NCBI GenBank assembly: GCA_027036655.1
Contig: JALWEC010000254.1
Coordinates: 1 to 11,239, forward strand
Origin: Melioribacteraceae bacterium
Lineage (GTDB): Bacteria > Bacteroidota > Ignavibacteria > Ignavibacteriales > Melioribacteraceae
DNA length: 11,239 nucleotides
Reading direction: 5' to 3'
Part shown: positions 1-5,759 of the stretch, in pieces
How the letters are laid out: each line of letters begins with the position of its first letter
How positions within the stretch are numbered: the stretch's first letter is position 1
Notes under the pieces: generated by a model
What the model was told of the DNA's origin: nothing
The model's input: the letters and a program-made list of their open reading frames with translations, nothing else
Databases searched by the model: none
Position numbers and translations under genes: made by a program

Positions 1-4
1 ATCT

Positions 5-97
5 AACTGCGAAGCAGTTTAATTCACAATAGCCCCGAATTTAATTCGGGGTTAATGAAAGAAAGGAGAAATGCCGTCTGCGAAGCAGTTGAATTAA
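5..97. repeat. Cluster of short palindromes with a repeated CTGCGAAGCAGTT unit
   Basis: The unit CTGCGAAGCAGTT occurs at 7-19 and again at 78-90, each followed by an AATT (21-24, 92-95). Each copy is self-complementary around a GAA centre; the first extends to AACTGC-GAA-GCAGTT (5-19). Between them lies a perfect 8-bp hairpin, CCCCGAAT-TTA-ATTCGGGG (33-51). The arrangement resembles small dispersed palindromic (REP-like) elements, but only this one cluster is visible here. An ATG at 71 with a GGAG only 2 nt before it opens an 8-codon frame (MPSAKQLN, stop at 95-97). I do not call this a gene, because the spacing is poor and the codons fall inside the palindrome. Confidence 0.6.
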
Positions 98-331
98 TGG
101 AAACACTCTTTTTTATTTTTTCAAATTCAAGTTTGCAGTTTTATCTTCTCTATGGTTTTTGTCCCTAATCTATTATCAGTAAACTTCGCGTTATTTTTTG
201 CAGAATATTTTCCCTAAATACTCTGAAGTCATTTATTGGTAAGATTGTTAGAGATTATTTCCCTCAGCTCTTTTCCTTTTTTGGTTCCGGCTTGTCCAGG
301 TTAGGTTTTGCAAAGATCTCTTAAAACAAAA
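98..331. other. Noncoding stretch left of the ilvE terminator
   Basis: No intact gene is visible here. It is AT-rich, with a T-run at about 108-120. On the minus strand between about 293 and 120, one frame reads as lysine/asparagine-rich sequence but is broken by at least three stops and has no ribosome binding site. It could be a heavily eroded coding remnant or chance; nothing recognisable remains. Confidence 0.4.
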
Positions 332-353
332 AACGGCTGAAAAATCAGCCGTT
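320..353 (-). terminator. Intrinsic terminator of ilvE
   Basis: On the minus strand, 27 nt past the ilvE stop codon, a 9-bp perfect stem (AACGGCTGA with TCAGCCGTT, 332-340 and 345-353) closes a 4-nt loop. It is followed by a T-tract reading TTTTTTGTTTT. This is a canonical Rho-independent terminator and sets the 3' end of the ilvE transcript. Confidence 0.9.
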
Positions 354-380
354 AAAATAGATAAGTAAATAAATAAAGAC

Positions 381-1442
381 TTATTCAACCAAGTCAATCC
401 AACCGTATCTGTCTTCAATTTTACCATACTGCATTCCGGTTATTTCATGATATAGTTTCATTGCTAATTCACCGAAATCATTTTCCGCAAGATGAAGCAC
501 ATCGTCGTGGAATTTTAGTTTACTAACGGATGAAATTACAGCGGCAGTTCCGGACCCAAAAACTTCCAGCAATCTATCCTCTTTGGAGGCGTCAAAAAGT
601 TCGTCAATCGCTACTCTCCGTTCCTGAACATTATAGCCCCAATCCCTTAAAATACGAATCACGGAAGACCTAGTTACACCCGGAAGAATTGAGCCTGTAA
701 GAGGCGCGGTAGCTATCTCATCTTTAAAGCGCACAAATAAATTCATAGTTCCGACTTCTTCAAGATAACGCTGCTCAATCGCATCTAACCAAAGCACCTG
801 AGAATAACCTTTTTCACGGGCTTCCTTCTGCGCAAGAAGAGAAGCGGCGTAGTTTCCGCCTGTTTTACATTCCCCTACTCCCTTCCTTACGGCGCGAACA
901 TATTTATCCGTTGCCATAATCGGGATAGGTTTAAATCCTTCGGGATAATAAGGACCAACCGGACTGAGAATAATTAACATTTTGAATTTGCTGCCCGGAC
1001 GCACGCCAAGGACCGCTTCGGTTCCAATCATCAACGGACGAATATATAATGAATATCCGTCGCGATGAGGAATCCAATCCTTATCCAACTTAATTAACTT
1101 TTTCAATTCGGATAAAGCCAAATCAATATCAACTTCCGGCATACTTAGGCGTTTAGCCGAATGATTAAAACGCTCGAAGTTCTTTTCGGGTCTGAAAAGA
1201 GCTATGTGTCCATTTACTTGTCTGTAGGCTTTCAATCCTTCAAAAATTTCAAGCCCGTAATGCAGAACCATTGCCGCGGGATGAATAACCAAATCTCTGA
1301 AATCTGTAATCTTTGGCTCAAGCCAGCCACCTTGCTCCGCATCATAATCCATCTCAAACATATGAGGAGTAAAAATTCTACCAAATTCCAATTTCTCGGG
1401 TAGTGTTACTTTTTGCTCTCTCTTATTAATCGTGGTATCCAT
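381..1442 (-). CDS. ilvE: Branched-chain amino acid aminotransferase
   Basis: A PLP-dependent fold-type IV (class IV) aminotransferase. It catalyses the last step of leucine, isoleucine and valine synthesis, and the first step of their breakdown, by moving the amino group between branched-chain 2-oxo acids and glutamate in the cytosol. At 353 residues it has the length of the eukaryote-like/type II BCAT subgroup. Visible landmarks are HYGLEIFEGLKAY near 61-73, the PLP lysine in ECKTGGNYAASL (K193), the cofactor-binding EEVGTMNLFV (228-236) and GSGTAAVISSV (296-306). The ATG at 1442 is preceded by AGAAAGGTG at good spacing. The gene is monocistronic here: its own promoter (1610-1640) and hairpin leader lie upstream, and a strong terminator follows. 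The leader suggests regulation by premature termination. I am confident in the family; direction of flux cannot be read from sequence. Confidence 0.95.
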   Translation of the reverse strand: MDTTINKREQKVTLPEKLEFGRIFTPHMFEMDYDAEQGGWLEPKITDFRDLVIHPAAMVLHYGLEIFEGLKAYRQVNGHIALFRPEKNFERFNHSAKRLSMPEVDIDLALSELKKLIKLDKDWIPHRDGYSLYIRPLMIGTEAVLGVRPGSKFKMLIILSPVGPYYPEGFKPIPIMATDKYVRAVRKGVGECKTGGNYAASLLAQKEAREKGYSQVLWLDAIEQRYLEEVGTMNLFVRFKDEIATAPLTGSILPGVTRSSVIRILRDWGYNVQERRVAIDELFDASKEDRLLEVFGSGTAAVISSVSKLKFHDDVLHLAENDFGELAMKLYHEITGMQYGKIEDRYGWIDLVE

Positions 1443-1474
1443 AATACACCTTTCTCTATAGTTTAGAACAATTT

Positions 1475-1549
1475 AAAAAAGAAAAGCCCGGCGGAGGGCG
1501 CAACCGGGCATATATAAAACAGTCCCCTCTTCGACAATGAGACTGTTTT
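1475..1549 (-). promoter_or_regulatory. Attenuator-like leader of ilvE: two tandem hairpins, the second a terminator
   Basis: Reading leftwards, hairpin 1 pairs AAAACAGTC (1549-1541) with GACTGTTTT (1524-1516), 9 bp around a 16-nt loop. Six nt later hairpin 2 pairs GCCCGG (1509-1504) with CCGGGC (1491-1486) and runs straight into TTTTCTTTTTT (1485-1475). It is therefore an intrinsic terminator inside the 5' leader, only about 33 nt before the ilvE ATG. The end of loop 1 contains GAGGG and the terminator loop contains CCCTC, so a 5-bp loop-loop contact is possible. The structures are read directly. Control by attenuation is inferred, and the sensing mechanism is unknown because I find no leader peptide with a proper start. 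Confidence 0.7.
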
Positions 1550-1609
1550 GTAATGTTATGTCATTAAAAATTTCAATCAAAATAATAATCCGCTATGAAC
1601 ATCCAACTA

Positions 1610-1640
1610 CAAAAATAAGAAAAAAGGAGCAATTATCAAA
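1610..1640 (-). promoter_or_regulatory. Bacteroidota-type promoter for ilvE
   Basis: On the minus strand a TTTG (1640-1637) is followed after exactly 19 nt by TATTTTTG (1617-1610). This matches the -33 TTTG and -7 TAnnTTTG elements used by the primary sigma factor of Bacteroidota. Transcription would begin near 1603 and give a leader of about 160 nt containing the tandem hairpins. The -33 box overlaps the ruined start codon of the pseudogene on the other strand. Confidence 0.6.
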
Positions 1641-1905
1641 TTAAAAAATATCATAAAATTTCTTCTACTAATATTATTTGTTTTAAGCGCCTAACCCAGA
1701 TAAGCCGGGGACAAAATTAGAAAAAGTTGGACAAAAAAATAATCTCTGGAACTCTAATAAACAAGGGACTTTAAAGTATTTGGAAAAATATTTTGGCACT
1801 AATTACACGAATTTAAACGATAAGGTACCAAACAGAACTTGTTTGCAGAATCCCTGCAAAAAACCGATAACTTTTAGAAATCAGACAATAAAAAAAAGAT
1901 TTTAA
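1635..1905 (+). pseudogene. Decayed small lipoprotein gene: start codon lost and frameshift at the lipobox
   Basis: A strong Shine-Dalgarno (AAAGGAG, 1623-1629) is followed after 5 nt by ATC where a start codon would sit. From there the frame reads KLKNIIKFLLLILFVLSA, a lysine-rich then hydrophobic signal peptide, and ends in TAA at 1692-1694. Shifting the frame at that point gives an open stretch through 1903-1905. It begins NPDKPGTKLEKVG and includes YLEKYFGTNYTNLND, two cysteines (NRTCLQNPC) and a lysine-rich end. Restoring two bases (TAA back to TGTAA) would give LSAC-N, a classical lipobox, so the lesion falls on the lipidated cysteine codon. The ancestral product would be a secreted lipoprotein of about 90 residues. 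No family is recognisable. The frame reading is direct; the original gene is inferred. A double sequencing error is possible but less likely. Confidence 0.6.
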
Positions 1906-1923
1906 AAAGTGGGAAAATAATCT

Positions 1924-1931
1924 TATTTTTG
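1924..1931 (+). promoter_or_regulatory. Probable -7 promoter element of the tRNA-Arg/tadA/adk unit
   Basis: TATTTTTG, identical to the -7 box found for ilvE on the other strand, ends 14 nt before the tRNA 5' end, about right for initiation just upstream of the tRNA. The -33 region (around 1899-1904) has only a poor match (TTTT), so the assignment rests on the -7 element and position. Confidence 0.45.
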
Positions 1932-1945
1932 GACTTAAAATTTAT

Positions 1946-2019
1946 GCGCCCGTAGCTCAACTGGACAGAGCGTCTGACTACGGATCAGAAGGTTGAGGGT
2001 TCGAATCCTTCCGGGCGTA
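1946..2019 (+). tRNA. tRNA-Arg, anticodon ACG
   Basis: A full cloverleaf can be drawn over 74 nt. The acceptor stem is GCGCCCG with CGGGCGT (G1 pairs with U72 as a wobble), the D arm starts GCTC and closes with GAGC, and the anticodon stem is TCTGA/TCAGA around the 7-nt loop CTACGGA. The T arm is GAGGG-TTCGAAT-CCTTC and the discriminator is A. Loop positions 34-36 are ACG, giving arginine for CGU and, once A34 is deaminated to inosine, also CGC and CGA. The CCA tail is not encoded (ACAAA follows). The tRNA is followed after 16 nt by tadA, whose product modifies this very anticodon, and appears to share a transcript with it. Confidence 0.96.
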
Positions 2020-2035
2020 CAAACAGAGAGTAGGA

Positions 2036-2524
2036 ATGATTTTCTCAGAAGAAAATTATAAGTTCATGTTCCAAGCTTTGCTCCTTGCCGAGCAAGCCCT
2101 CCACGAGGAAGAAATTCCGATAGGCGCAATTGTAGTTAAAAACGGTAAAATAATCGGTCGCGGGTACAATCAGGTTGAACGCCTACACGATGCTACCGCT
2201 CACGCTGAAATATTAGCCCTTACTTCCGCCATGAATCACGAAAAAGATAAATTTTTAACGGACTGTGATTTATATGTAACCGTAGAACCCTGCTTAATGT
2301 GCGCCGGAGCAATAAAACTATCGAGAATTAGAAATTTATATATGGGAACGTTTGAACCGAAATTCGGAGCTTGCGGGTCGGTTTACAATGTAGTTGAGGA
2401 TAATAAGTATAATCATAAAGTAAATTTATTTTCCGGAATTTATGAGGTTGAAAGCAAAAACTTATTGACGGAATTTTTTAATAAAAAACGGAACTTAAAC
2501 AAAACGACTTTAGATTTTTCTTAA
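2036..2524 (+). CDS. tadA: tRNA-specific adenosine deaminase TadA
   Basis: A zinc-dependent deaminase of the cytidine/deoxycytidylate deaminase fold that converts adenosine 34 of tRNA-Arg(ACG) to inosine, so that one tRNA reads CGU, CGC and CGA. The active site is complete: H56-A-E58 supplies one zinc ligand and the proton-shuttling glutamate, and P85-C86-L-M-C89 supplies the two cysteine ligands. IPIGAIVV (27-34) is the usual N-terminal strand. At 162 residues it matches the bacterial family. The ATG at 2036 gives a normal N terminus; upstream GAGAG about 6 nt away may be the ribosome site. It starts 16 nt after its substrate tRNA gene with no room for a separate promoter, and adk follows after 22 nt. 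Confidence 0.95.
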   Translation: MIFSEENYKFMFQALLLAEQALHEEEIPIGAIVVKNGKIIGRGYNQVERLHDATAHAEILALTSAMNHEKDKFLTDCDLYVTVEPCLMCAGAIKLSRIRNLYMGTFEPKFGACGSVYNVVEDNKYNHKVNLFSGIYEVESKNLLTEFFNKKRNLNKTTLDFS

Positions 2525-2546
2525 TTAATAATAAAATGAGAATAAA

Positions 2547-3200
2547 ATGGAAATAATCATTTTCGGAGCGCCGGGAGTCGGGAAAGGGACTCAGGCAAAA
2601 ATCTTGTCGCAGGACTTAAATATTCCACACATCTCTACCGGAGATATTTTACGAGCCGCCGTTGAGGAAGGTAGTCCGCTTGGCAAGCAAGTAAAGGAAA
2701 TTATGGAAAAAGGTGAATTGGTCAACGACGAATTAATGGCTGAACTTGTGAAAGATATGCTCCACAGCGAACGTTGCAAAAACGGATTTATTCTCGACGG
2801 ATACCCGAGGACAATTCCTCAAGTAAAAATATTCGAGCAAATCCGGAAAGAATTAAATCTGCAACATACTTGTCTGTTGGAAATTCATGTTGATTTTGAT
2901 GTAATTATTAAACGCCTTACAAGTCGTCTCCTCTGCGTTAAGTGTCATTCTATTATTACGGAAGATCAGATAGTTGAAAAAGATACTTGTCCGGTTTGCG
3001 GCGCCAAAGGTTCTTTGATTAAGAGAAAAGACGATACTCTCGAAGTTGTCCAAAACAGGCTGAAAGTTTATCGGGAATCCACCGAACCGATAATTAATTA
3101 TTATCAGAAATCGGGAGATATTAAAATACTTACCGTTAACGGAGATCAGCCTGTTGAAAAAGTAACTCGCGAGATTGAGAATAAACTGCAAGAATGTTAG
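2547..3200 (+). CDS. adk: Adenylate kinase, zinc-type LID domain
   Basis: Catalyses ATP + AMP to 2 ADP in the cytosol, balancing adenylate pools. The P-loop is GAPGVGKGT (7-15), the AMP-binding part contains STGD (30-33) and the conserved DGYPRT (84-89) with its arginine R88. The LID (about 127-163) carries two CxxC pairs, C130-C133 and C148-C151. These mark the zinc-binding long form rather than the hydrogen-bonded LID of enterobacteria. The following RKDD and QNRL supply substrate-binding residues. At 217 residues it is full length. The ribosome site is weak (GAG in the short gap after tadA), consistent with being downstream in the same transcript. It converges with ftsE across repeat copy 1. 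Confidence 0.96.
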   Translation: MEIIIFGAPGVGKGTQAKILSQDLNIPHISTGDILRAAVEEGSPLGKQVKEIMEKGELVNDELMAELVKDMLHSERCKNGFILDGYPRTIPQVKIFEQIRKELNLQHTCLLEIHVDFDVIIKRLTSRLLCVKCHSIITEDQIVEKDTCPVCGAKGSLIKRKDDTLEVVQNRLKVYRESTEPIINYYQKSGDIKILTVNGDQPVEKVTREIENKLQEC

Positions 3201-3212
3201 AGTAGAATAAAA

Positions 3213-3399
3213 GAAGGCTTTGCTTAACATAAATTTGTTACATTGAGTTCGACAAGCTTGCCCCGATTGTTTTTCGTTGGGGGCGAAAGTGGAAGCCAGC
3301 TTAAATATCTCTAAATTCGGTATAATTGCCGGTTTTGAGATTCTTCTCCCGTCAAGGCGGGATCAGAATGACATATAAATTTGGTTATGCAAAGGTTTC
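3213..3399. repeat. MITE-like repeat, copy 1 (187 bp)
   Basis: The ends form an imperfect inverted repeat. The left end, GAAGGCTTTGCTTAAC then AAATTTG and TTACATTGAG, matches the reverse complement of the right end, GAAACCTTTGCATAAC then AAATTT and GTCATTCTG. Inside are a GCCCC/GGGGC hairpin (about 3260-3284) and a second, TCCCG-TCAAGG-CGGGA, near 3347-3362. Copy 2 (8336-8544) has the same orientation and shares blocks such as TAATTGCCGGTT and GAGATTCTTC. It fills the gap between the convergent adk and ftsE genes, ending 5 bp from the ftsE stop. No coding capacity. Confidence 0.75.
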
Positions 3400-3404
3400 T
3401 AATA

Positions 3405-4058
3405 CTATTTTTTCTCTTTTAAGGTTTTGTCGTTCAGTTCAAAAATTTTACGTTCATTTCTGATTAACGAGTAATCGTGCGTGGTCAGCAGAACGGCTGT
3501 TCCGCGCTTATTTATTTTTAAAAATAATTCCAAAATCTCAGCCGATGTTTCCGGGTCCAAATTTCCGGTCGGTTCGTCGGCTAAGATTAAAAGAGGATTA
3601 TTCAGAAGCGCTCTCGCAATAGCCGCTCTCTGAAGTTCCCCGCCGGAAAGTTGTTCGGGCAGCATCCCTTTTTTATCAAAAATCCCAACGTCGTTTAGCG
3701 TCTCTTTAATTTTCTTTCTGATTGTTCTTGAGGAATAGCCGAGTATTTCCATTATGTAAGAAAGATTTTGATAAACAGTCAAATCCGGCAAAAATTTAAA
3801 ATCCTGAAAAACAATTCCGAGTTTACGTCTGAGTTTGGGAATATCCTTTTCCTTCAATCCTTCATAATTGATTCCGTCAAAGGTTATGGAGCCGGAATCG
3901 CACTTTTCGGAGAAATTAATCAATCTCAATATCGTTGATTTTCCAACGCCGCTCTTCCCCGTCAAATAAACAAATTCTCCTTCCTTCATTTCGAAATTAA
4001 TATTTTTAAGAATTTGATTTTTGTTATAACTGAAATAAACATTCTCAAACTTTAACAT
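3405..4058 (-). CDS. ftsE: FtsE-like ABC transporter ATPase
   Basis: A cytoplasmic ATP-binding subunit that, in the family, pairs with the membrane protein FtsX to drive cell-wall hydrolases at the division site. All ABC motifs are present: Walker A GKSGVGKST (34-42), Q-loop Q85, signature LSGGE (137-141), Walker B LLILADE (156-162) and switch histidine H194. The stretch FQDFKFLPDLTVYQN (84-98) is typical of FtsE and separates it from the closely related LolD group. The 217-residue length fits FtsE. The ATG at 4058 lies 2 nt past the methyltransferase stop, with GAGAAAGG 7 nt upstream inside that gene's end. It is the last gene of the rho operon. No ftsX follows; the partner must be encoded elsewhere. 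Confidence 0.88.
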   Translation of the reverse strand: MLKFENVYFSYNKNQILKNINFEMKEGEFVYLTGKSGVGKSTILRLINFSEKCDSGSITFDGINYEGLKEKDIPKLRRKLGIVFQDFKFLPDLTVYQNLSYIMEILGYSSRTIRKKIKETLNDVGIFDKKGMLPEQLSGGELQRAAIARALLNNPLLILADEPTGNLDPETSAEILELFLKINKRGTAVLLTTHDYSLIRNERKIFELNDKTLKEKK

Positions 4059-4060
4059 CG

Positions 4061-4786
4061 TTAAACCTTTCTCTTTAATACAAATTGAACTCTCGATGAT
4101 TCCGGCGAGCCATCCTCAAAAGTGAATGCGTCAAAACATTCCGAAACATAAAGCGGACTATCTTCAACAATTTCAAAATAAGTTTCAAACGGATAAATTT
4201 TCTGCTTGTGAACTTCCTTGAAAATTTCCTCTCCAATCGAAATCTCAAATTCGTTAATGTGAATTCTTTCATCTTTCAAATAAACGCTTTTTTGTTTGTA
4301 CTTTAAATTCTCAAACTCATCTTCCCTGTTTAAATGCTGTAAATTATTCAGACTGTTGTTTTCCAGACTAACGTCAAAAGTAAAAATCCCGTCGGAGGAA
4401 AGAACTCTTCCCGCTTCATTAAACAAACTGTGCAACTCGGATTCGGAAAGCAAATAATTAACGCTGTCAAAAGCCGAAAAAATAAAATCAAACTTTGAGT
4501 TAAACGGCAGGTTTGTCATGTTGCAGCAGACACGTCCGATTCCGCCGCATTCTTTCCGGCTGAGCATGGGAAACGACAAATCGGACGTAATTACATCGTA
4601 GCCGGACTTAATGAGTTCGCCGGCAAGTATGCAGTTGCCGCCCGCCAATTCGAGGAATCTTTTTCCCGTACATTCAAAATCCTCGTAAATTGCCAGCAGA
4701 TATTCCGCCCAGCTCTCGTAATTAACGTCGGTCATAAGGCGGGAATAAATTTTACTTACCGCTTCGTACTGTTCAATTTTTTTCAT
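4061..4786 (-). CDS. Class I SAM-dependent methyltransferase, substrate unknown
   Basis: A Rossmann-fold methyltransferase of 241 residues. The SAM-binding motif I is FLELAGGNC (44-52), an unusual form of the common LDLGCGTG, with strand-2 acidic residue D69 in ITSDLSFPML. A motif-II-like NMTNLPF (89-95) precedes FDFIFSAFDSVNYL (99-112), and VLSSDGIFTFDVS (128-140) follows, all in the order expected for the fold. The C-terminal half holds an antiparallel part that may bind the substrate, ending IYPFETYFEIVEDSPL. Its start overlaps the end of pdxA by 14 nt (ATGAAAAAAATTGA), with no clear ribosome site, so translation is probably coupled. Small-molecule methylation is a reasonable guess; nothing visible names the acceptor. 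Confidence 0.8.
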   Translation of the reverse strand: MKKIEQYEAVSKIYSRLMTDVNYESWAEYLLAIYEDFECTGKRFLELAGGNCILAGELIKSGYDVITSDLSFPMLSRKECGGIGRVCCNMTNLPFNSKFDFIFSAFDSVNYLLSESELHSLFNEAGRVLSSDGIFTFDVSLENNSLNNLQHLNREDEFENLKYKQKSVYLKDERIHINEFEISIGEEIFKEVHKQKIYPFETYFEIVEDSPLYVSECFDAFTFEDGSPESSRVQFVLKRKV

Positions 4787-5759
4787 TGCGATTTGCTAAT
4801 ATTTTTTCAGCCCAAATAAGCGCTTCGGTAAAACTCGATTCGTCAGCCGCGCCTTTTCCCGCAATGTCGAAAGCGGTTCCGTGATCGGGAGAAGTGCGAA
4901 CATAAGGAAGCCCCGCTGTAAAATTGACGCCCGAATTAAAATTAATCATTTTAAAAGGAATCAGTGCCTGGTCGTGATACATCGCCAAAACAAAATCAAA
5001 CTCAAGATATTTTCTTGTGGCAAAAAATGCGTCGGGAACGAAAGGTCCCGCAACGGAAAGTCCGCTATCTGCATTAAATTCATTAACTGCAGGTAAAATA
5101 ACTTCAACTTCTTTCTTTCCGATATTTCCGTTTTCTCCCGCGTGCGGATTTAATCCGAGCGCGGCAATTTTAGGCGAGTTAATCGAGAAATCATTGCGCA
5201 AGCTGTTTACGGCGACGTTCAATTTCGAGATAAGCAAATCCCGTGTGATTAAAGCGTCAACTTCAACGATTGGAACGTGGACAGTCGCCAATCCCGTTTT
5301 GAATTCTTCCGACAGAAACGTCATCATGTAATCTTTTGTTCCGCTTCGCTCGGCAAGCAAATCCGTATGCCCGTTATAATTTACTCCCGCCAATGCAAAA
5401 GCTTCTTTGGAAAGAGGCGCGGTAACAAGTCCTTCGGCTCTGCCCGATTCAATTAAACTTATCGCTATGTCAAGCGACTTGAAAGCGGTCGCGCCGCTCG
5501 TTTCGGTAGGTTCCCCTACATCGATTTCCGCATCCTTCAAAAAGAAAACTTTCACACCTGAGCTTCTTTTGTCGGATGAAGAAAAGAGAGAGAAAGGGAA
5601 TTCCGGACTAACAAGTTTTGAAGTCAGTTTGAAAACATTTTCAGGAATAACAAGAATAATCTCCGAGTCGCTTCTCCCAGAAAACTTGTTCAAGGACTTT
5701 AAAATAATTTCAGGACCTATTCCGTTTATATCTCCGCAAGAAACTGTTAACGTTTTCAT
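4773..5759 (-). CDS. pdxA: 4-hydroxythreonine-4-phosphate dehydrogenase
   Basis: Catalyses the NAD-dependent oxidation of 4-phosphohydroxy-L-threonine, whose product loses CO2 to give 3-amino-2-oxopropyl phosphate. PdxJ then joins this to deoxyxylulose phosphate in the DXP-dependent pathway to vitamin B6. The three metal-binding histidines sit in family motifs: NGHTDLLAE (H131), GLNPHAGENG (H206) and MYHDQALIPFKM (H262). The N-terminal GDINGIGPEII (9-19) and the C-terminal VRTSPDHGTAFDIAGKG (287-303) are also diagnostic. At 328 residues it is full length. It overlaps the GWxTD gene by 4 nt (ATGA), with GGA shortly before the start, and overlaps the next gene by 14 nt, so it sits in the middle of the rho operon. 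Its end product PLP is the cofactor of the IlvE encoded nearby. Confidence 0.95.
   Translation of the reverse strand: MKTLTVSCGDINGIGPEIILKSLNKFSGRSDSEIILVIPENVFKLTSKLVSPEFPFSLFSSSDKRSSGVKVFFLKDAEIDVGEPTETSGATAFKSLDIAISLIESGRAEGLVTAPLSKEAFALAGVNYNGHTDLLAERSGTKDYMMTFLSEEFKTGLATVHVPIVEVDALITRDLLISKLNVAVNSLRNDFSINSPKIAALGLNPHAGENGNIGKKEVEVILPAVNEFNADSGLSVAGPFVPDAFFATRKYLEFDFVLAMYHDQALIPFKMINFNSGVNFTAGLPYVRTSPDHGTAFDIAGKGAADESSFTEALIWAEKILANRNEKN

Noticed and set aside
7-90. Short repeats considered as a CRISPR array
   Set aside because: There are only two copies of a 13-bp palindrome with one dissimilar gap, and no cas genes in the window.
120-293. Minus-strand Lys/Asn-rich reading frame suggestive of a broken gene
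   Set aside because: It is interrupted by several stops, needs frame changes, and has no start, ribosome site or recognisable motif.
1161-1403. Plus-strand open frame of 80 codons opposite ilvE
   Set aside because: It is antisense to the conserved N-terminal half of ilvE, has no ribosome site and no recognisable protein features.
1470-1592. Ile/Leu/Val-rich frame in the ilvE leader as a control peptide
   Set aside because: It follows a TAG with no ATG or GTG, the only near-start is a TTG without a ribosome site, and the frame continues through the terminator hairpin; kept only as a remark in the leader finding.
2853-3230. Minus-strand open frame of 125 codons opposite adk
   Set aside because: It is antisense to the adk LID domain and its start lies inside repeat copy 1; no domain or ribosome site.
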